A DNA stretch of 51,393 nucleotides from DAINRZ01 sp964634885. Lineage in GTDB: Bacteria; Bacteroidota; Ignavibacteria; Kapaibacteriales; UBA2268. The position numbers and the translations under genes are program-made. This document shows positions 23,326 to 32,683 of the stretch, in pieces (position 1 is the stretch's first letter; every line of letters starts with the position of its first letter). The stretch is from assembly GCA_964634885.1 (NCBI GenBank), contig CAZWLN010000032.1, positions 1 to 51,393 on the forward strand, written 5' to 3'. The notes under the pieces are model-generated. The model searched no databases, was not told the DNA's origin, and worked only from the letters and a program-made list of their open reading frames with translations.

Positions 23326-25818
23326 ATGTTAAGGAAGGCGCTAATAATACTCGCATTGACACACATTTTCACAATTGCATTCTATGCACAAAATACGGTG
23401 AAAGTTGAAAAGATTGCAGGTAACTTTGAATTCACTGAAGGCCCGTTGTGGGTGGACGACAGTACAGGTTACCTGCTGTTCAGCGATGTTTCCGGGGACA
23501 AGATATACAAGTGGCAGGTGAATGGCGGGACAGCGGTATATTTAAATTCGACGGGCAATTCAAACGGACTGGCTGTTGACAACGAAGGCCACTTACTGCT
23601 GGCACAACAGGGCAGCAGGCAAATCGGCATTCTTGAGAATGGTGAGATTACAACCTTCGTTTCAAAATACAAAGGTAAAAGGCTGAACAGCCCCAATGAC
23701 CTCACTGTCAACAGGAATACCGGGGCAATTTACTTTACCGACCCTACCTATGGCATCGGGCCGGGAGAAGAAGAGCTGGACTTTTCAGGAGTCTATTGCA
23801 TTCCTCCCGGCAAATCAGAGCCTGTCTTACTCATCGACAGCCTTGCCAAACCAAACGGCATTGCACTGTCTCCTGACGGCTGGTTTCTGTACGTCTGCGA
23901 TTCGGAGTCGGGAAAGGTATTTAAGCTGGATTTACGCTCTGATACGGCAATTGAAAGCGTATCCCTGTTTGCATCTTTCGGTGAAGAGATTGACGGCATC
24001 AAGACAGACCTTGACGGCAATGTATATGTTGCCGTTTCAGGCTATGGCATTAAAATACTGAATTACAGCGGTGAATTGATCAATTCTGTTTCAATACCTG
24101 AAAAAACCAGGAATCTCGCCTGGGGTGGTAAATACCGCATTGTACTCTTCGTTACGGCAGGCGAAAGCCTGTACAAGGTATCAATCAATCCCGGCAATCC
24201 TTTCATCATGAATGAATTCCTTGGCAGGCCAACCGAGAGATCAGTTACTCTTAATATGCTCTCCGAGAGAGATGTCGATGTCTTCGTCCGTTTCGGCACT
24301 TCGCCCGACAACCTTGATCATTCGACCGATGTATTCAGTCCAAAATCGGAAATCCCTTTCGATATAATTATCGACAGCCTCATGCCCAATTCTGAGTATT
24401 TTTACCGGGTAATGTACAGAGAGGCAAGCTCACAGGAATTCCTTGAAAGAGCAACATGCCGTTTCAGGACTCAAAGGCCGGCAGGCTCTTCTTTCACTTT
24501 CGATGTCCAGGCAGACCCCCATCTTGACATTTCATCAAATTATATTACATATCTGAAAGCGATGGAAAATACTTTGTCGGACGGACCGGACTTCATGCTT
24601 GACCTCGGTGACAACTTCATGACAGACAAATTGCCGGTAAAGAGCTACCGGAACATCGTGGACAGGATGTTCCTCCTGCGCCATTTTTATGACAAGGTTG
24701 CTCATTCAGTCCCGGTCTATCTGGTGATCGGCAACCATGAAGGCGAAAACGGCTGGGAACTGAACGGCAGTAGTGAAAATGTAGCAGTGTGGAACACGAA
24801 CGGCAGGAAACTCTACTTTCCCAATCCCTGCCCCGACACGTTCTATTCAGGCGACAGCGCCGTTTACCAATACACCGGAATACGCGAAAGCTACTATTCC
24901 TGGACATGGGGCGACGCTCTTTTTGTTGTGCTCGATCCATACTGGCACACAACCACAAAACCCACCCAATCAAAAGACGGTTGGGACTGGACATTAGGCA
25001 AAGAGCAATATGACTGGTTGAAGGCGACACTGGAATCGGGCAGGTCAAAATATAAATTCGTATTTTGTCATCAAATCATCGGCGGAGATAATGAAGGCAG
25101 GGGAGGAACAGAAGCTGTCCCATATTATGAGATGGGCGGCAAAAACAGCGACGGAACATACGGTTTTGACAAGAACAGGCCCGGCTGGGGGAAACCCATC
25201 CATCAGCTATTTGTCGATAACGGCGTCAATATCTTCTTCCACGGCCACGATCACCTTTTTGTCAAACAGGAACTGGACGGGGTAATCTATCAACTGGTTC
25301 CTCAACCTTCGCTCTATAACTATACCGGTGTTGACCAGGCTGACAAATATGGATATTCAGGTACTATTTTCCCGAATTCAGGACACATCAGGGTCTCTGT
25401 AAAACCGGACAGCGCCGTCGTTGATTACGTCAGGGCTTACCATGTTGACAAACCTAAGAAGAACGAAATCAACGGAAAAATAGAATATTCATATACCGTT
25501 CTGCCTCATTCCGTTGACAGAGTCGAAACGAATTACTCTTCCTCGTCGATCGGCCTGTCAGTAACGCCCAATCCGGGCAGCGACAGGTTCAGGTTTGAAG
25601 CCGTTGTACCGGACAATCAGCCGGTAACGATTGAGATAATTGACCTGACAGGAAGGCCGGTGAGATCATTTCCACATATCGAGCCGGAAAACGGGAGAAT
25701 ATCTCTCGTTTGGGATTGCAAAGACAACGCCAACAGAGATATACGAACAGGCACATACTTATGCTGTTTAAAAACAACCTTCGGAACTGAAACTGTAATA
25801 TTTACAATTATAAAATAA
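23326..25818 (+). CDS. SMP-30/gluconolactonase-metallophosphoesterase fusion with T9SS sorting domain
   Basis: The 830-residue exported protein has a signal peptide (1-21), then a six-bladed SMP-30/SGL propeller (~25-295) that keeps the divalent-metal ligands: E38 (FTEGPLW), N124 (NSPNDL), N177 (KPNGIAL) and D223 (EIDGIK). A fibronectin/PAP-like N-domain (~300-385) follows, then a calcineurin-like phosphoesterase core (~390-680) with D397/H399 (QADPHL), D429 (DLGDN), N470/H471 (GNHEG), H582 (CHQ) and GHDH (640-643). Sorting domain NPGSDR... ends the chain. Both catalytic sets are intact, so a secreted lactonase plus phosphatase/phosphodiesterase is likely; substrates are unknown. It is 4 bp before a paralogous phosphoesterase gene. 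Confidence 0.82.
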   Translation: MLRKALIILALTHIFTIAFYAQNTVKVEKIAGNFEFTEGPLWVDDSTGYLLFSDVSGDKIYKWQVNGGTAVYLNSTGNSNGLAVDNEGHLLLAQQGSRQIGILENGEITTFVSKYKGKRLNSPNDLTVNRNTGAIYFTDPTYGIGPGEEELDFSGVYCIPPGKSEPVLLIDSLAKPNGIALSPDGWFLYVCDSESGKVFKLDLRSDTAIESVSLFASFGEEIDGIKTDLDGNVYVAVSGYGIKILNYSGELINSVSIPEKTRNLAWGGKYRIVLFVTAGESLYKVSINPGNPFIMNEFLGRPTERSVTLNMLSERDVDVFVRFGTSPDNLDHSTDVFSPKSEIPFDIIIDSLMPNSEYFYRVMYREASSQEFLERATCRFRTQRPAGSSFTFDVQADPHLDISSNYITYLKAMENTLSDGPDFMLDLGDNFMTDKLPVKSYRNIVDRMFLLRHFYDKVAHSVPVYLVIGNHEGENGWELNGSSENVAVWNTNGRKLYFPNPCPDTFYSGDSAVYQYTGIRESYYSWTWGDALFVVLDPYWHTTTKPTQSKDGWDWTLGKEQYDWLKATLESGRSKYKFVFCHQIIGGDNEGRGGTEAVPYYEMGGKNSDGTYGFDKNRPGWGKPIHQLFVDNGVNIFFHGHDHLFVKQELDGVIYQLVPQPSLYNYTGVDQADKYGYSGTIFPNSGHIRVSVKPDSAVVDYVRAYHVDKPKKNEINGKIEYSYTVLPHSVDRVETNYSSSSIGLSVTPNPGSDRFRFEAVVPDNQPVTIEIIDLTGRPVRSFPHIEPENGRISLVWDCKDNANRDIRTGTYLCCLKTTFGTETVIFTIIK

Positions 25819-25822
25819 GAAT

Positions 25823-27472
25823 ATGAAAATATATACGCTAATAGCCCTGACGCTGGTCCTGATGAATTGCGAACTGATGGCCGGGTTTCCCGAGAAAGCC
25901 ACAGTAATTCTTGGCAGGTCCACCGACCAATCGGTAACGGTAAATATTCTTGCAAAACAATACATGGAATTCTACATAGAGTATGGTCAAACCAGCGGTA
26001 CCTATCCCTTCAGGACAGAGGCCTTCAGTTCAACCTATCCGGAGCCTGCAGAATTGATTATTTCAGGCCTTGAACCGAACCGGGCCTATTACTACCGGAT
26101 TCAATACAGAGAGAAGAAGAATGACAGCTATGTTGCAGACAACGAGCATTTCTTCCACACTCAAAGAGCACGGGGCAGTTCATTTACCTTTACCATCCAG
26201 GCAGACCCTCACCTGTACGACAAGAAGGGCAGCGACGGGCTGATGGCCGTTACGATGATGAACCAGTCAGAAGACAGCGCAGACTTCGTGATTGACCTGG
26301 GCGACACTTTCGGAGATGACCACCATCCGTTTGAGATTACCGATGATGAAGTAAAACAACTGCACCTCGACTATCTCCCGTTTTTCGGCATGCTCTGCCA
26401 CTCTTCCCCCCTGTTCCTTTGCCTCGGCAATCATGAAGGGGAAAGCGGCTATTACCTGCTCCAATCACCGCCGCAAAACCTTGCCGTCTATGGAACAAAA
26501 TGGAGGCAGAAATACTATCCCAACCCTTTTCCTGACGGGTTTTACACGGGGAACTCCGAAGAAGAACCCTGGGGCATCGGCAAACCTGAAAATTACTATG
26601 CATGGGAATGGGGCGACGCCCTGTTTGTCGTTTTGGATGTCTATCGCTATTACACCGCTAATGAGAAACCGAAAGGCTGGGACTGGACGATTGGAGCGGC
26701 ACAGTATTCCTGGCTGAAGAATACACTGGAAAACAGTACGGCAAAAAACAAATTCGTTTTTGCCCATCACGTCCTCGGACAAGGCCGGGGCGGAGTATGC
26801 GACGCCGTCCTGAACGAATGGGGAGGTTGGAAAGACGACAAGAAAACGAAGTGGGAGTTTGATGATTACCGCCCGGGATGGGGTAAACCCATCCATCAGC
26901 TCATGGTTGACAACGGAGTTAACATCTTCTTCCAGGGACATGACCACCTCTTTGCCAGGGAGTCGCTTGACGGGGTCATTTACCAGGAAGTCCCGATGCC
27001 CAGCGACTCGACCTATTTAATTGGCGTTACGGACAACGGAGATGCATACACGGACCTTATTCTCGACGGAGCCGGGTACCTGAGAGTAACTGTGTCCGAC
27101 GCCGGAGTAAAAGTTGATTATATCAAGTCATACCTGCCTAAAGATGAAACAGACTCGTTAAAGAACGGGATGCTCGCTTATTCGTACACTGTTGAACCTT
27201 CTACGAATGTTGCTGAAGGGGAGAATCCCAGACTGGACAGCCCTAAATTCGGGATTACACCTGATCCGGCCACGGAATATATTGACGTTACCAGCAGTAA
27301 CGTATCGTCTGAAAGCCAACAAGTACGCATTTACAACATTCTTGGTGAGTGTGTCATGGAATGCCCGATTCAATCTATGTACCAGAGCTTCAGGATTGAC
27401 ATTTCAGGGCTTACTCCCGGCGTGTATTTCCTGAGGATCGGCGGCGAATCCCGGTTGTTTGTGAAAGAATAG
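25823..27472 (+). CDS. T9SS-secreted calcineurin-like metallophosphoesterase
   Basis: The 549-residue protein is a paralog of the C-terminal 530 residues of the preceding gene, without the propeller. It has a short signal peptide (LIALTLVLMNCELMAG), a PAP-like N-domain (20-115), then the metallophosphoesterase core: D128/H130 (QADPHL), D161 (DLGDTF), N203/H204 (GNHEG), H315-H316 (FAHHV) and GHDH (372-375). 'RPGWGKPIHQLMVDNGVNIFF' before GHDH is shared with its paralog. Sorting domain PDPATEY...LFVKE ends it. It is expected to hydrolyse phosphate esters outside the cell using a dinuclear metal site. It is the last gene of the plus-strand train; the downstream gene is convergent. Confidence 0.87.
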   Translation: MKIYTLIALTLVLMNCELMAGFPEKATVILGRSTDQSVTVNILAKQYMEFYIEYGQTSGTYPFRTEAFSSTYPEPAELIISGLEPNRAYYYRIQYREKKNDSYVADNEHFFHTQRARGSSFTFTIQADPHLYDKKGSDGLMAVTMMNQSEDSADFVIDLGDTFGDDHHPFEITDDEVKQLHLDYLPFFGMLCHSSPLFLCLGNHEGESGYYLLQSPPQNLAVYGTKWRQKYYPNPFPDGFYTGNSEEEPWGIGKPENYYAWEWGDALFVVLDVYRYYTANEKPKGWDWTIGAAQYSWLKNTLENSTAKNKFVFAHHVLGQGRGGVCDAVLNEWGGWKDDKKTKWEFDDYRPGWGKPIHQLMVDNGVNIFFQGHDHLFARESLDGVIYQEVPMPSDSTYLIGVTDNGDAYTDLILDGAGYLRVTVSDAGVKVDYIKSYLPKDETDSLKNGMLAYSYTVEPSTNVAEGENPRLDSPKFGITPDPATEYIDVTSSNVSSESQQVRIYNILGECVMECPIQSMYQSFRIDISGLTPGVYFLRIGGESRLFVKE

Positions 27473-27522
27473 ACTGGCTTTTCAGTTCAAAAATTAGTAT
27501 AACAATAAGTTTAAACAATCTC

Positions 27523-28155
27523 TCAGCACTGCTCCAGCAGCTTTTCCGCTTCCTGCCTGCCCCAGTTGGGATGTATCGGAGACTCGGGCGTGAAAGTCTT
27601 ATACTTTTCTATGGCTTTTTCGAGCCAGATTTTCGCTTTGGCTTTACCTCCGCCGAACTGCTCAGGCGTGTAGAACAGGCTTTCGCCTCTCAGAAGCAGG
27701 GGACGGGGATTGCCGGGGCTTAGCTCGATGGCTTTACTGATTAGTTGCTCCGATTCCATCCCGAGTTTCATGCCGCGCGCCATTGGGTCCACACCGACCT
27801 GCATCTGCAGGATGAATGCTTTCATGGTGAGTATTTCGGCGTTATCCTTCAATTTGGCTTCCGCTTTGTTGATAAGGTCCATGGCGCTGTTCAGGAGCTT
27901 GTCTTTCTCTTTGTTGTCCTGGACGAAGGTACTGTAAATTACCGTGGTAAAGGCGGCGTAGTATTCCGGCAGCCATTGCTTCGGTTCCGCTTCGGCAATC
28001 CTCAGGAACTTGTTACTGAGTTCAAGGAACTCTTCAGCCGATTTGGAGCTGTCAATGGCGTTGATTGTCTCGATCATCGTTTCTTCATACTGTGCCATTG
28101 CCCGCTGAACAGGAAAAAGCAGAAATGCTGCAAAAAGTATTACCAAAAATTTCAT
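27523..28155 (-). CDS. periplasmic TPR-like helical repeat protein
   Basis: The protein has ~210 residues from ATG 28155, which has AAGGA 8 nt upstream (ATG 28161 is too close to it). The signal peptide ends at AMAQ. The mature chain is all-helical with TPR-like motifs (LNSAMDLINKAEAKLKDNAEILTMKAFIL; ...EQLISKAIELSPGNPRPLLLRGESLFY) and 'GGGKAKAKIWLEKAIEKY', a signature of a Bacteroidota TPR family. It follows the TonB-dependent receptor by 43 bp and is probably co-transcribed, so it may assist uptake or its regulation. No catalytic residues are visible. Confidence 0.8.
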   Translation of the reverse strand: MKFLVILFAAFLLFPVQRAMAQYEETMIETINAIDSSKSAEEFLELSNKFLRIAEAEPKQWLPEYYAAFTTVIYSTFVQDNKEKDKLLNSAMDLINKAEAKLKDNAEILTMKAFILQMQVGVDPMARGMKLGMESEQLISKAIELSPGNPRPLLLRGESLFYTPEQFGGGKAKAKIWLEKAIEKYKTFTPESPIHPNWGRQEAEKLLEQC

Positions 28156-28198
28156 AATCATTATCCTTTCAATATATTTAGAAAATCATTTCTGTTTC

Positions 28199-30316
28199 TC
28201 AATAGTCTTCTGTGTTGTCTCTGCCGAAGCTGATGAACACTCCAAAGAACAGTACCCTGTCGTATGGCGGCTTCACAGGCGTTTTAATTGTCCCGTCGTA
28301 AGAATACCTGTAAGTGAATACATTGTCGATGGCAAAAACATTGTCCAGGGTTACAACAAAGACAGCGAAAGCGCCAAATATCTTCGTAATATAATAGCCG
28401 CTCAGGCTGACGTCGTGGTACGGTTTTGTCCGGTCACCGAGGAACACAGGGTTGTTTGGGTTGTAGTAAGGCCTGCCGGACATGAAATGGTATGTCATTG
28501 CGACATTTACCCCAATCGACGGGAAAAGTACCTTGAAAACACCGCTGAAACTGTGCTCGGCTGCGAAAGCGGGCATGGCTTCGACAGGATAGTCGTTGAA
28601 CCTGCGCTTTGTGTCGAGATAGGAGTAAGAGAACCAATAGTCAAAATTATCGATTGTCTCCTTGTCTCTCCAGAACAGGTCCAGGCCCGTTGCGTAGCCG
28701 CTGCCTCCCAGTGAAGTTTCGGGAACGGTCATTGTGAGCTTCGAATAGTTTTTATAGTACACTTCTGCCCTCAATGTCCTTTTCGGGGCAATTACCTGGT
28801 AGTTCATTATGTAGTGCTCCGATGATTCCCAGCCACCTGAAGCGCCTGTCGGAAAATATATGTACTCGGGAGCCTGGTAAAACCGTCCTGCCGCAGCGGA
28901 CAATGTACCGTACCGCCCTATCTTGAGAGCGCCGGAAAGCCTCGGAGCCAGTACGAACCTGTCGGTAAACGAGGAGTATTCACCCCGCATCCCCACACGG
29001 AATGCCAGGTCTTTCGAAACCGGAAGGTCGAATTCTGTGAACGCTGCCGCATACCTGTCTGTCACTCCTTTTTCCGTTTCATCGACGACGTTGTTAATCC
29101 TGTAATAGGAAAACTCGCTCCCGAAGTTAAACGAGGACAATTCTCCGAATAGATAGGCCATCTTTATTTTCGCCTGTAAATGATTGTCGGTGATGGTGCT
29201 GTCGATGATTGAAGTATTGGCTTTATCGCTGTTCAAGCCGTAAGCAGCGCTTGCGGTCAGCGCCCAGTTCTCACTGAGCGGATCGGTATAGATCAGGCTG
29301 GAGAAAAGGTTTGTATTCTTATACTTATAATTAATGCTACTGTTAATCTCAGGGATTGCCAGATTCAGTTCGGACGTACCATAGGAAGCGCTGGTCATGG
29401 ACTTGAGCATTCCACCGTCAGGATTCCTGTAGCGGTATGTCATCGTAGCTTCAGCTCCGATGGGTGACTGGCCCCAGTCCAGCCTCGATTTGTTCAGGGA
29501 ATTGTACAGGCCCAGGTCATAGTATGAAAGATCCAGTCCAAAAGAAGAATTCTTCCACAGTTCGGTGTGCCCTGCGCCTACACCCATCGGCATCAGGTCG
29601 ATGTGGGTATATGATAAATCGGGCAGATCGATTGTATTGAGTATCATCGCAGAGGAAAGCCCCTTACCGTATTCTGCTGAGTAGCCTCCTGTAGAAAAAT
29701 AGGTACCTTTGAAATAGAAAGGAGAGAATCTCCCGCGTGAAGAAAGGTCGGGAACGGAAGAATAGAAAGGGTGCTTTGCTTCGTTCCCGTCGATTATTAC
29801 CGAAGTTTCGCGTCCTTCGCCTCCCCTGACGAACAGTCCTGTCCCCTCGCCTACCTTTGTTACACCCGGTAGTGTCTGGAAAGCCGAGACTATATCCGAA
29901 CCGGTTCCGGCTGTCGAAGAAATATCGAGGGCGGAGAATATCACGGATTTGGATTCATCGCCCGCTTCAAGGGCACCGGCAGTAACGACTACCGTTTCCG
30001 AACGCAGGGCAACGTCCTTCATTTTAATATTGACTACGACTGTGTCGGTAAGGTCAATCTCTTTTTCGAATTGCTCGTGGCCGATGTAACGTGCAACTAA
30101 TGTCACCCTGCCGGTTTTAGAAGTTTTTATTTGATAGCGGCCGTCGGCATTGGCAGTAGCGCCGTCATAGCTGTCTTTAATAAATACATTGGCACCTGCC
30201 AGAGGCTCATTCGATTCATGGGTTACGACTCCTCTGACGATATTTTTCCCGGCGGCGTTCGAAGCGGCAGCAGCCACCATTACTATTAATACAATCGTAA
30301 AAAACAATCTCATCAT
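28199..30316 (-). CDS. TonB-dependent outer-membrane receptor with carboxypeptidase-regulatory-like domain
   Basis: The protein has ~705 residues, starting at ATG 30316 (an upstream TTG at 30322 is also open). The signal peptide ends near NAAG. Residues ~27-105 form a CarboxypepD_reg-like beta-sandwich (VRGVVTHESNEPLAGANVFI, then GRYQIKT). A plug domain follows (~115-215: SSTAGTGSDIVSAFQTLPGVTKVGEGTGLFVRGG is its core, read in pieces), then a beta-barrel ending GVFISFGRDNTEDY. There is no SusD partner, so the ligand is more likely a metal chelate, cofactor or small peptide than a polysaccharide. The barrel is at the short end for the family (~490 residues). Confidence 0.9.
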   Translation of the reverse strand: MMRLFFTIVLIVMVAAAASNAAGKNIVRGVVTHESNEPLAGANVFIKDSYDGATANADGRYQIKTSKTGRVTLVARYIGHEQFEKEIDLTDTVVVNIKMKDVALRSETVVVTAGALEAGDESKSVIFSALDISSTAGTGSDIVSAFQTLPGVTKVGEGTGLFVRGGEGRETSVIIDGNEAKHPFYSSVPDLSSRGRFSPFYFKGTYFSTGGYSAEYGKGLSSAMILNTIDLPDLSYTHIDLMPMGVGAGHTELWKNSSFGLDLSYYDLGLYNSLNKSRLDWGQSPIGAEATMTYRYRNPDGGMLKSMTSASYGTSELNLAIPEINSSINYKYKNTNLFSSLIYTDPLSENWALTASAAYGLNSDKANTSIIDSTITDNHLQAKIKMAYLFGELSSFNFGSEFSYYRINNVVDETEKGVTDRYAAAFTEFDLPVSKDLAFRVGMRGEYSSFTDRFVLAPRLSGALKIGRYGTLSAAAGRFYQAPEYIYFPTGASGGWESSEHYIMNYQVIAPKRTLRAEVYYKNYSKLTMTVPETSLGGSGYATGLDLFWRDKETIDNFDYWFSYSYLDTKRRFNDYPVEAMPAFAAEHSFSGVFKVLFPSIGVNVAMTYHFMSGRPYYNPNNPVFLGDRTKPYHDVSLSGYYITKIFGAFAVFVVTLDNVFAIDNVFTYRYSYDGTIKTPVKPPYDRVLFFGVFISFGRDNTEDY

Positions 30317-30498
30317 TAACAATCCATATTCGTTTAACCTGAATGCAAAACTATATCATTTATGTTATATTCAATATATATCTCTTGCTATTCACTTTGC
30401 AATTTTTGCTATTACGTATAAAAATACCCGGATGTTTCGGGAAAAGCCTGAAAAAGATTGATATTTAACATAATTACCGATATTGGCACAGGAATGGA

Positions 30499-30527
30499 TT
30501 GACAAAATAATTATTAAACGGTATTAA
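30499..30527 (+). promoter_or_regulatory. candidate sigma70-type promoter for the histidine kinase gene
   Basis: TTGACA (30499-30504) and TATTAA (30522-30527) are separated by 17 bp. It lies ~105 bp before the kinase start, in the 317-bp divergent gap 30317-30633. AT-richness makes a chance match possible. Confidence 0.4.
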
Positions 30528-30567
30528 ATTATGAACAAAAAATACCGAATAATACTGATATACAGGC

Positions 30568-30596
30568 AATGCAGGAACAGGCTTGTTGCCTGCATT
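30568..30596 (+). promoter_or_regulatory. hairpin in the leader of the histidine kinase gene
   Basis: AATGCAGG (30568-30575) pairs with CCTGCATT (30589-30596), and inside it AACA pairs with TGTT around a GGCT loop with one bulged G, giving a 12-bp stem. It is downstream of the candidate promoter and ends 37 nt before ATG 30634. No T-run follows, so a leader structure or protein-binding site is more likely than a terminator. Confidence 0.5.
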
Positions 30597-30633
30597 CGGT
30601 GTTTAAGCACATTTATAATAGCTGTTGAAAGCA

Positions 30634-32592
30634 ATGAAGCGAACAAAGGGTATATCCGGATGGTTTACACCATCGATAAGCGAAAATGAAGCCTATGAGT
30701 ACTGGAGAGAAAAGGTATTTCTCATTATCAATTTCATTTTCGTAGTTGTCGGAGGTGTAACATACATTTTCAGCGCTTACCTTTCTTTCCTATCAAAGGT
30801 CTGGTCCGTACTTGTGATTGACACACTGGTCTATTTATCAGTAGTACTGATTTTCATGCTGAGGGAACTGCCCTATAAGGTCCGGGCATACATCATTGCC
30901 GGAATCACCTACATTACCGGCCTTACAATGCTTATTATCCTTGGAACCATCGGTGCCGGCCCCATCTGGCTGTTTGCCTTCCCGATCATCACAGTACTTA
31001 TTCTCGACCTGAAATGCGGCATTGCAGCCTTAATACTGAACTTTGTCACACTTGGTGTTGTAGCCTACCTGATGTACATCAGGGCCCTGAACTGGAATTT
31101 CATGGTTGATAATACATACCAGGCCTGGCTTGTTGACACTGTGAACTTTATTCTTCTCGATTCAATAATCACAGTCTCATCAGGGCTGTTGATGCAGGGC
31201 CTGAAGAAGCATATACTGAACGAAAAGGAAATCACTTCAACCCTCAACCGTGAAAAAGCAAAACTTCACTCTTCTCTTGAACAACAATACCGGGAAATGG
31301 ACCAGAGGGTAAAAACAGAAACTGCTCTCAGGCAAAGCGAAAGCAATTACCGCTACCTCGTAGAGAACCTGCCGTTCGGGATATACCGGTCAGACCCGGA
31401 GGGCCTCATACTCTATGCTAATACCGCATTGGCAGCCATCTTAGGCTATGACGACGAGTCCCGGTTAATCGGCAATACTAATATTAATAACTTCTTCAGC
31501 ATTGGTTCCAACCGGGCTGAACTCTTTCAAAACCTGATAAACGAATTTTCCCACACTCATGAAGTAGAATTGACCGACTGTAACGGCAATGTCAAAATCG
31601 TCAGGGAGTCAATCCGTGTCAGTGTTTCTGCCGATAAATGGGAAGTAGAAGGCATCATTGAAAATATTACCGAGCGGAAAAAACATCTTAAGCATATTGA
31701 AGAACTGAACAGAGAGCTGGAAGACCGGGTCAGTCAGAGGACCATGCAGCTCCAGAATACACTGAAGAACCTTCAGGAAGAAATCAATATCCGGGTTAAG
31801 TCCGAGTTCCAACTCAGGAAAGTCCAGTACGACCTCATCCAGGCCCTCAACAAAGAGAAAGACCTGAGTGAACTGAAATCACGCTTCATTACCATGGTTT
31901 CCCACGAGTACAGAACACCGCTCACCGTCATCCTCAGCTCAGCATTTCTCATAGAGAAAGTACTGGAAACCCTGGGCATCAGCAATGAGAAAATTGCCAG
32001 GGCATTGAGCAAAACCAAAGTGTCGGTAAGAAATATGACCGAAATGCTTGAGGACGTCATTGCCGTAGGTTACGACTCCAAACAGATAGTATCAATGAAT
32101 ATAGCCCAGGTGGATATTGGCAAGTTCCTTAACAGCATTGCCGGTGATATGATGGTAATTAATGACGAAAGCCGAAGAATTGCAATTAACGGAACTGATG
32201 AAGGCAGACAGCCTGTTTACACCGACATCAAGATGCTGCGTTCTGTTTTTACCAACCTCATCAGTAACGCCATTAAGTATTCGATTATTGACACAGACAT
32301 AGTAATCGACGTTATGCACAATGACGATTCGGTAAGCATCAGCATTTCCAATAAAATCGGGAACAGGGACAGCATCGACCTGGGAATGATATTCGATTCA
32401 TTCTACAGGGGCGGCAACGTTGGCACCTCTTCCGGATCGGGGCTGGGCCTGGCGATTGTAAAAAAGTATGTGGACGCATTCGGTGGGACAATTACCGTTA
32501 ATGTCGATGACAGGCCGGTAATTACATTTACCGTTTCACTTCCTTTGAACGGGAATCTCAATAGGGAACTGTTCCCGCAGGAAACGGCATAG
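30634..32592 (+). CDS. membrane PAS-domain sensor histidine kinase
   Basis: The protein has ~652 residues from ATG 30634 (an in-frame TTG at 30625 is weaker). A membrane region of about six TM helices (residues ~25-195) is followed by a coiled-coil (EKEITSTLNREKAKLHSSLE), a PAS domain (~235-340, YLVENLPFGIYRSDPEG), a second coiled coil, a HisKA domain with phospho-acceptor H424 (MVSHEYRTPL), and a HATPase_c domain with N-box NLISNAIKYS and G-box GSGLGLAIVKKY. All catalytic motifs are present. No response regulator is adjacent, so it is an orphan kinase here. The small-ligand signal is unknown. Confidence 0.9.
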   Translation: MKRTKGISGWFTPSISENEAYEYWREKVFLIINFIFVVVGGVTYIFSAYLSFLSKVWSVLVIDTLVYLSVVLIFMLRELPYKVRAYIIAGITYITGLTMLIILGTIGAGPIWLFAFPIITVLILDLKCGIAALILNFVTLGVVAYLMYIRALNWNFMVDNTYQAWLVDTVNFILLDSIITVSSGLLMQGLKKHILNEKEITSTLNREKAKLHSSLEQQYREMDQRVKTETALRQSESNYRYLVENLPFGIYRSDPEGLILYANTALAAILGYDDESRLIGNTNINNFFSIGSNRAELFQNLINEFSHTHEVELTDCNGNVKIVRESIRVSVSADKWEVEGIIENITERKKHLKHIEELNRELEDRVSQRTMQLQNTLKNLQEEINIRVKSEFQLRKVQYDLIQALNKEKDLSELKSRFITMVSHEYRTPLTVILSSAFLIEKVLETLGISNEKIARALSKTKVSVRNMTEMLEDVIAVGYDSKQIVSMNIAQVDIGKFLNSIAGDMMVINDESRRIAINGTDEGRQPVYTDIKMLRSVFTNLISNAIKYSIIDTDIVIDVMHNDDSVSISISNKIGNRDSIDLGMIFDSFYRGGNVGTSSGSGLGLAIVKKYVDAFGGTITVNVDDRPVITFTVSLPLNGNLNRELFPQETA

Positions 32593-32683
32593 CCAGGAAA
32601 AAATATATTTGAAAAATTCTATTTCCATGTTCGTAAATTGGATTGTAATGATTAATTCATACACTTTGAAAAAGGACCAGACC

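Noticed and set aside
32609..32683. N-terminal extension of the DUF4349 protein to the frame opening at 32609
   Set aside because: ATG 32684 has AAAGGA upstream and begins a proper lipoprotein signal; the extension would place 25 residues before it.
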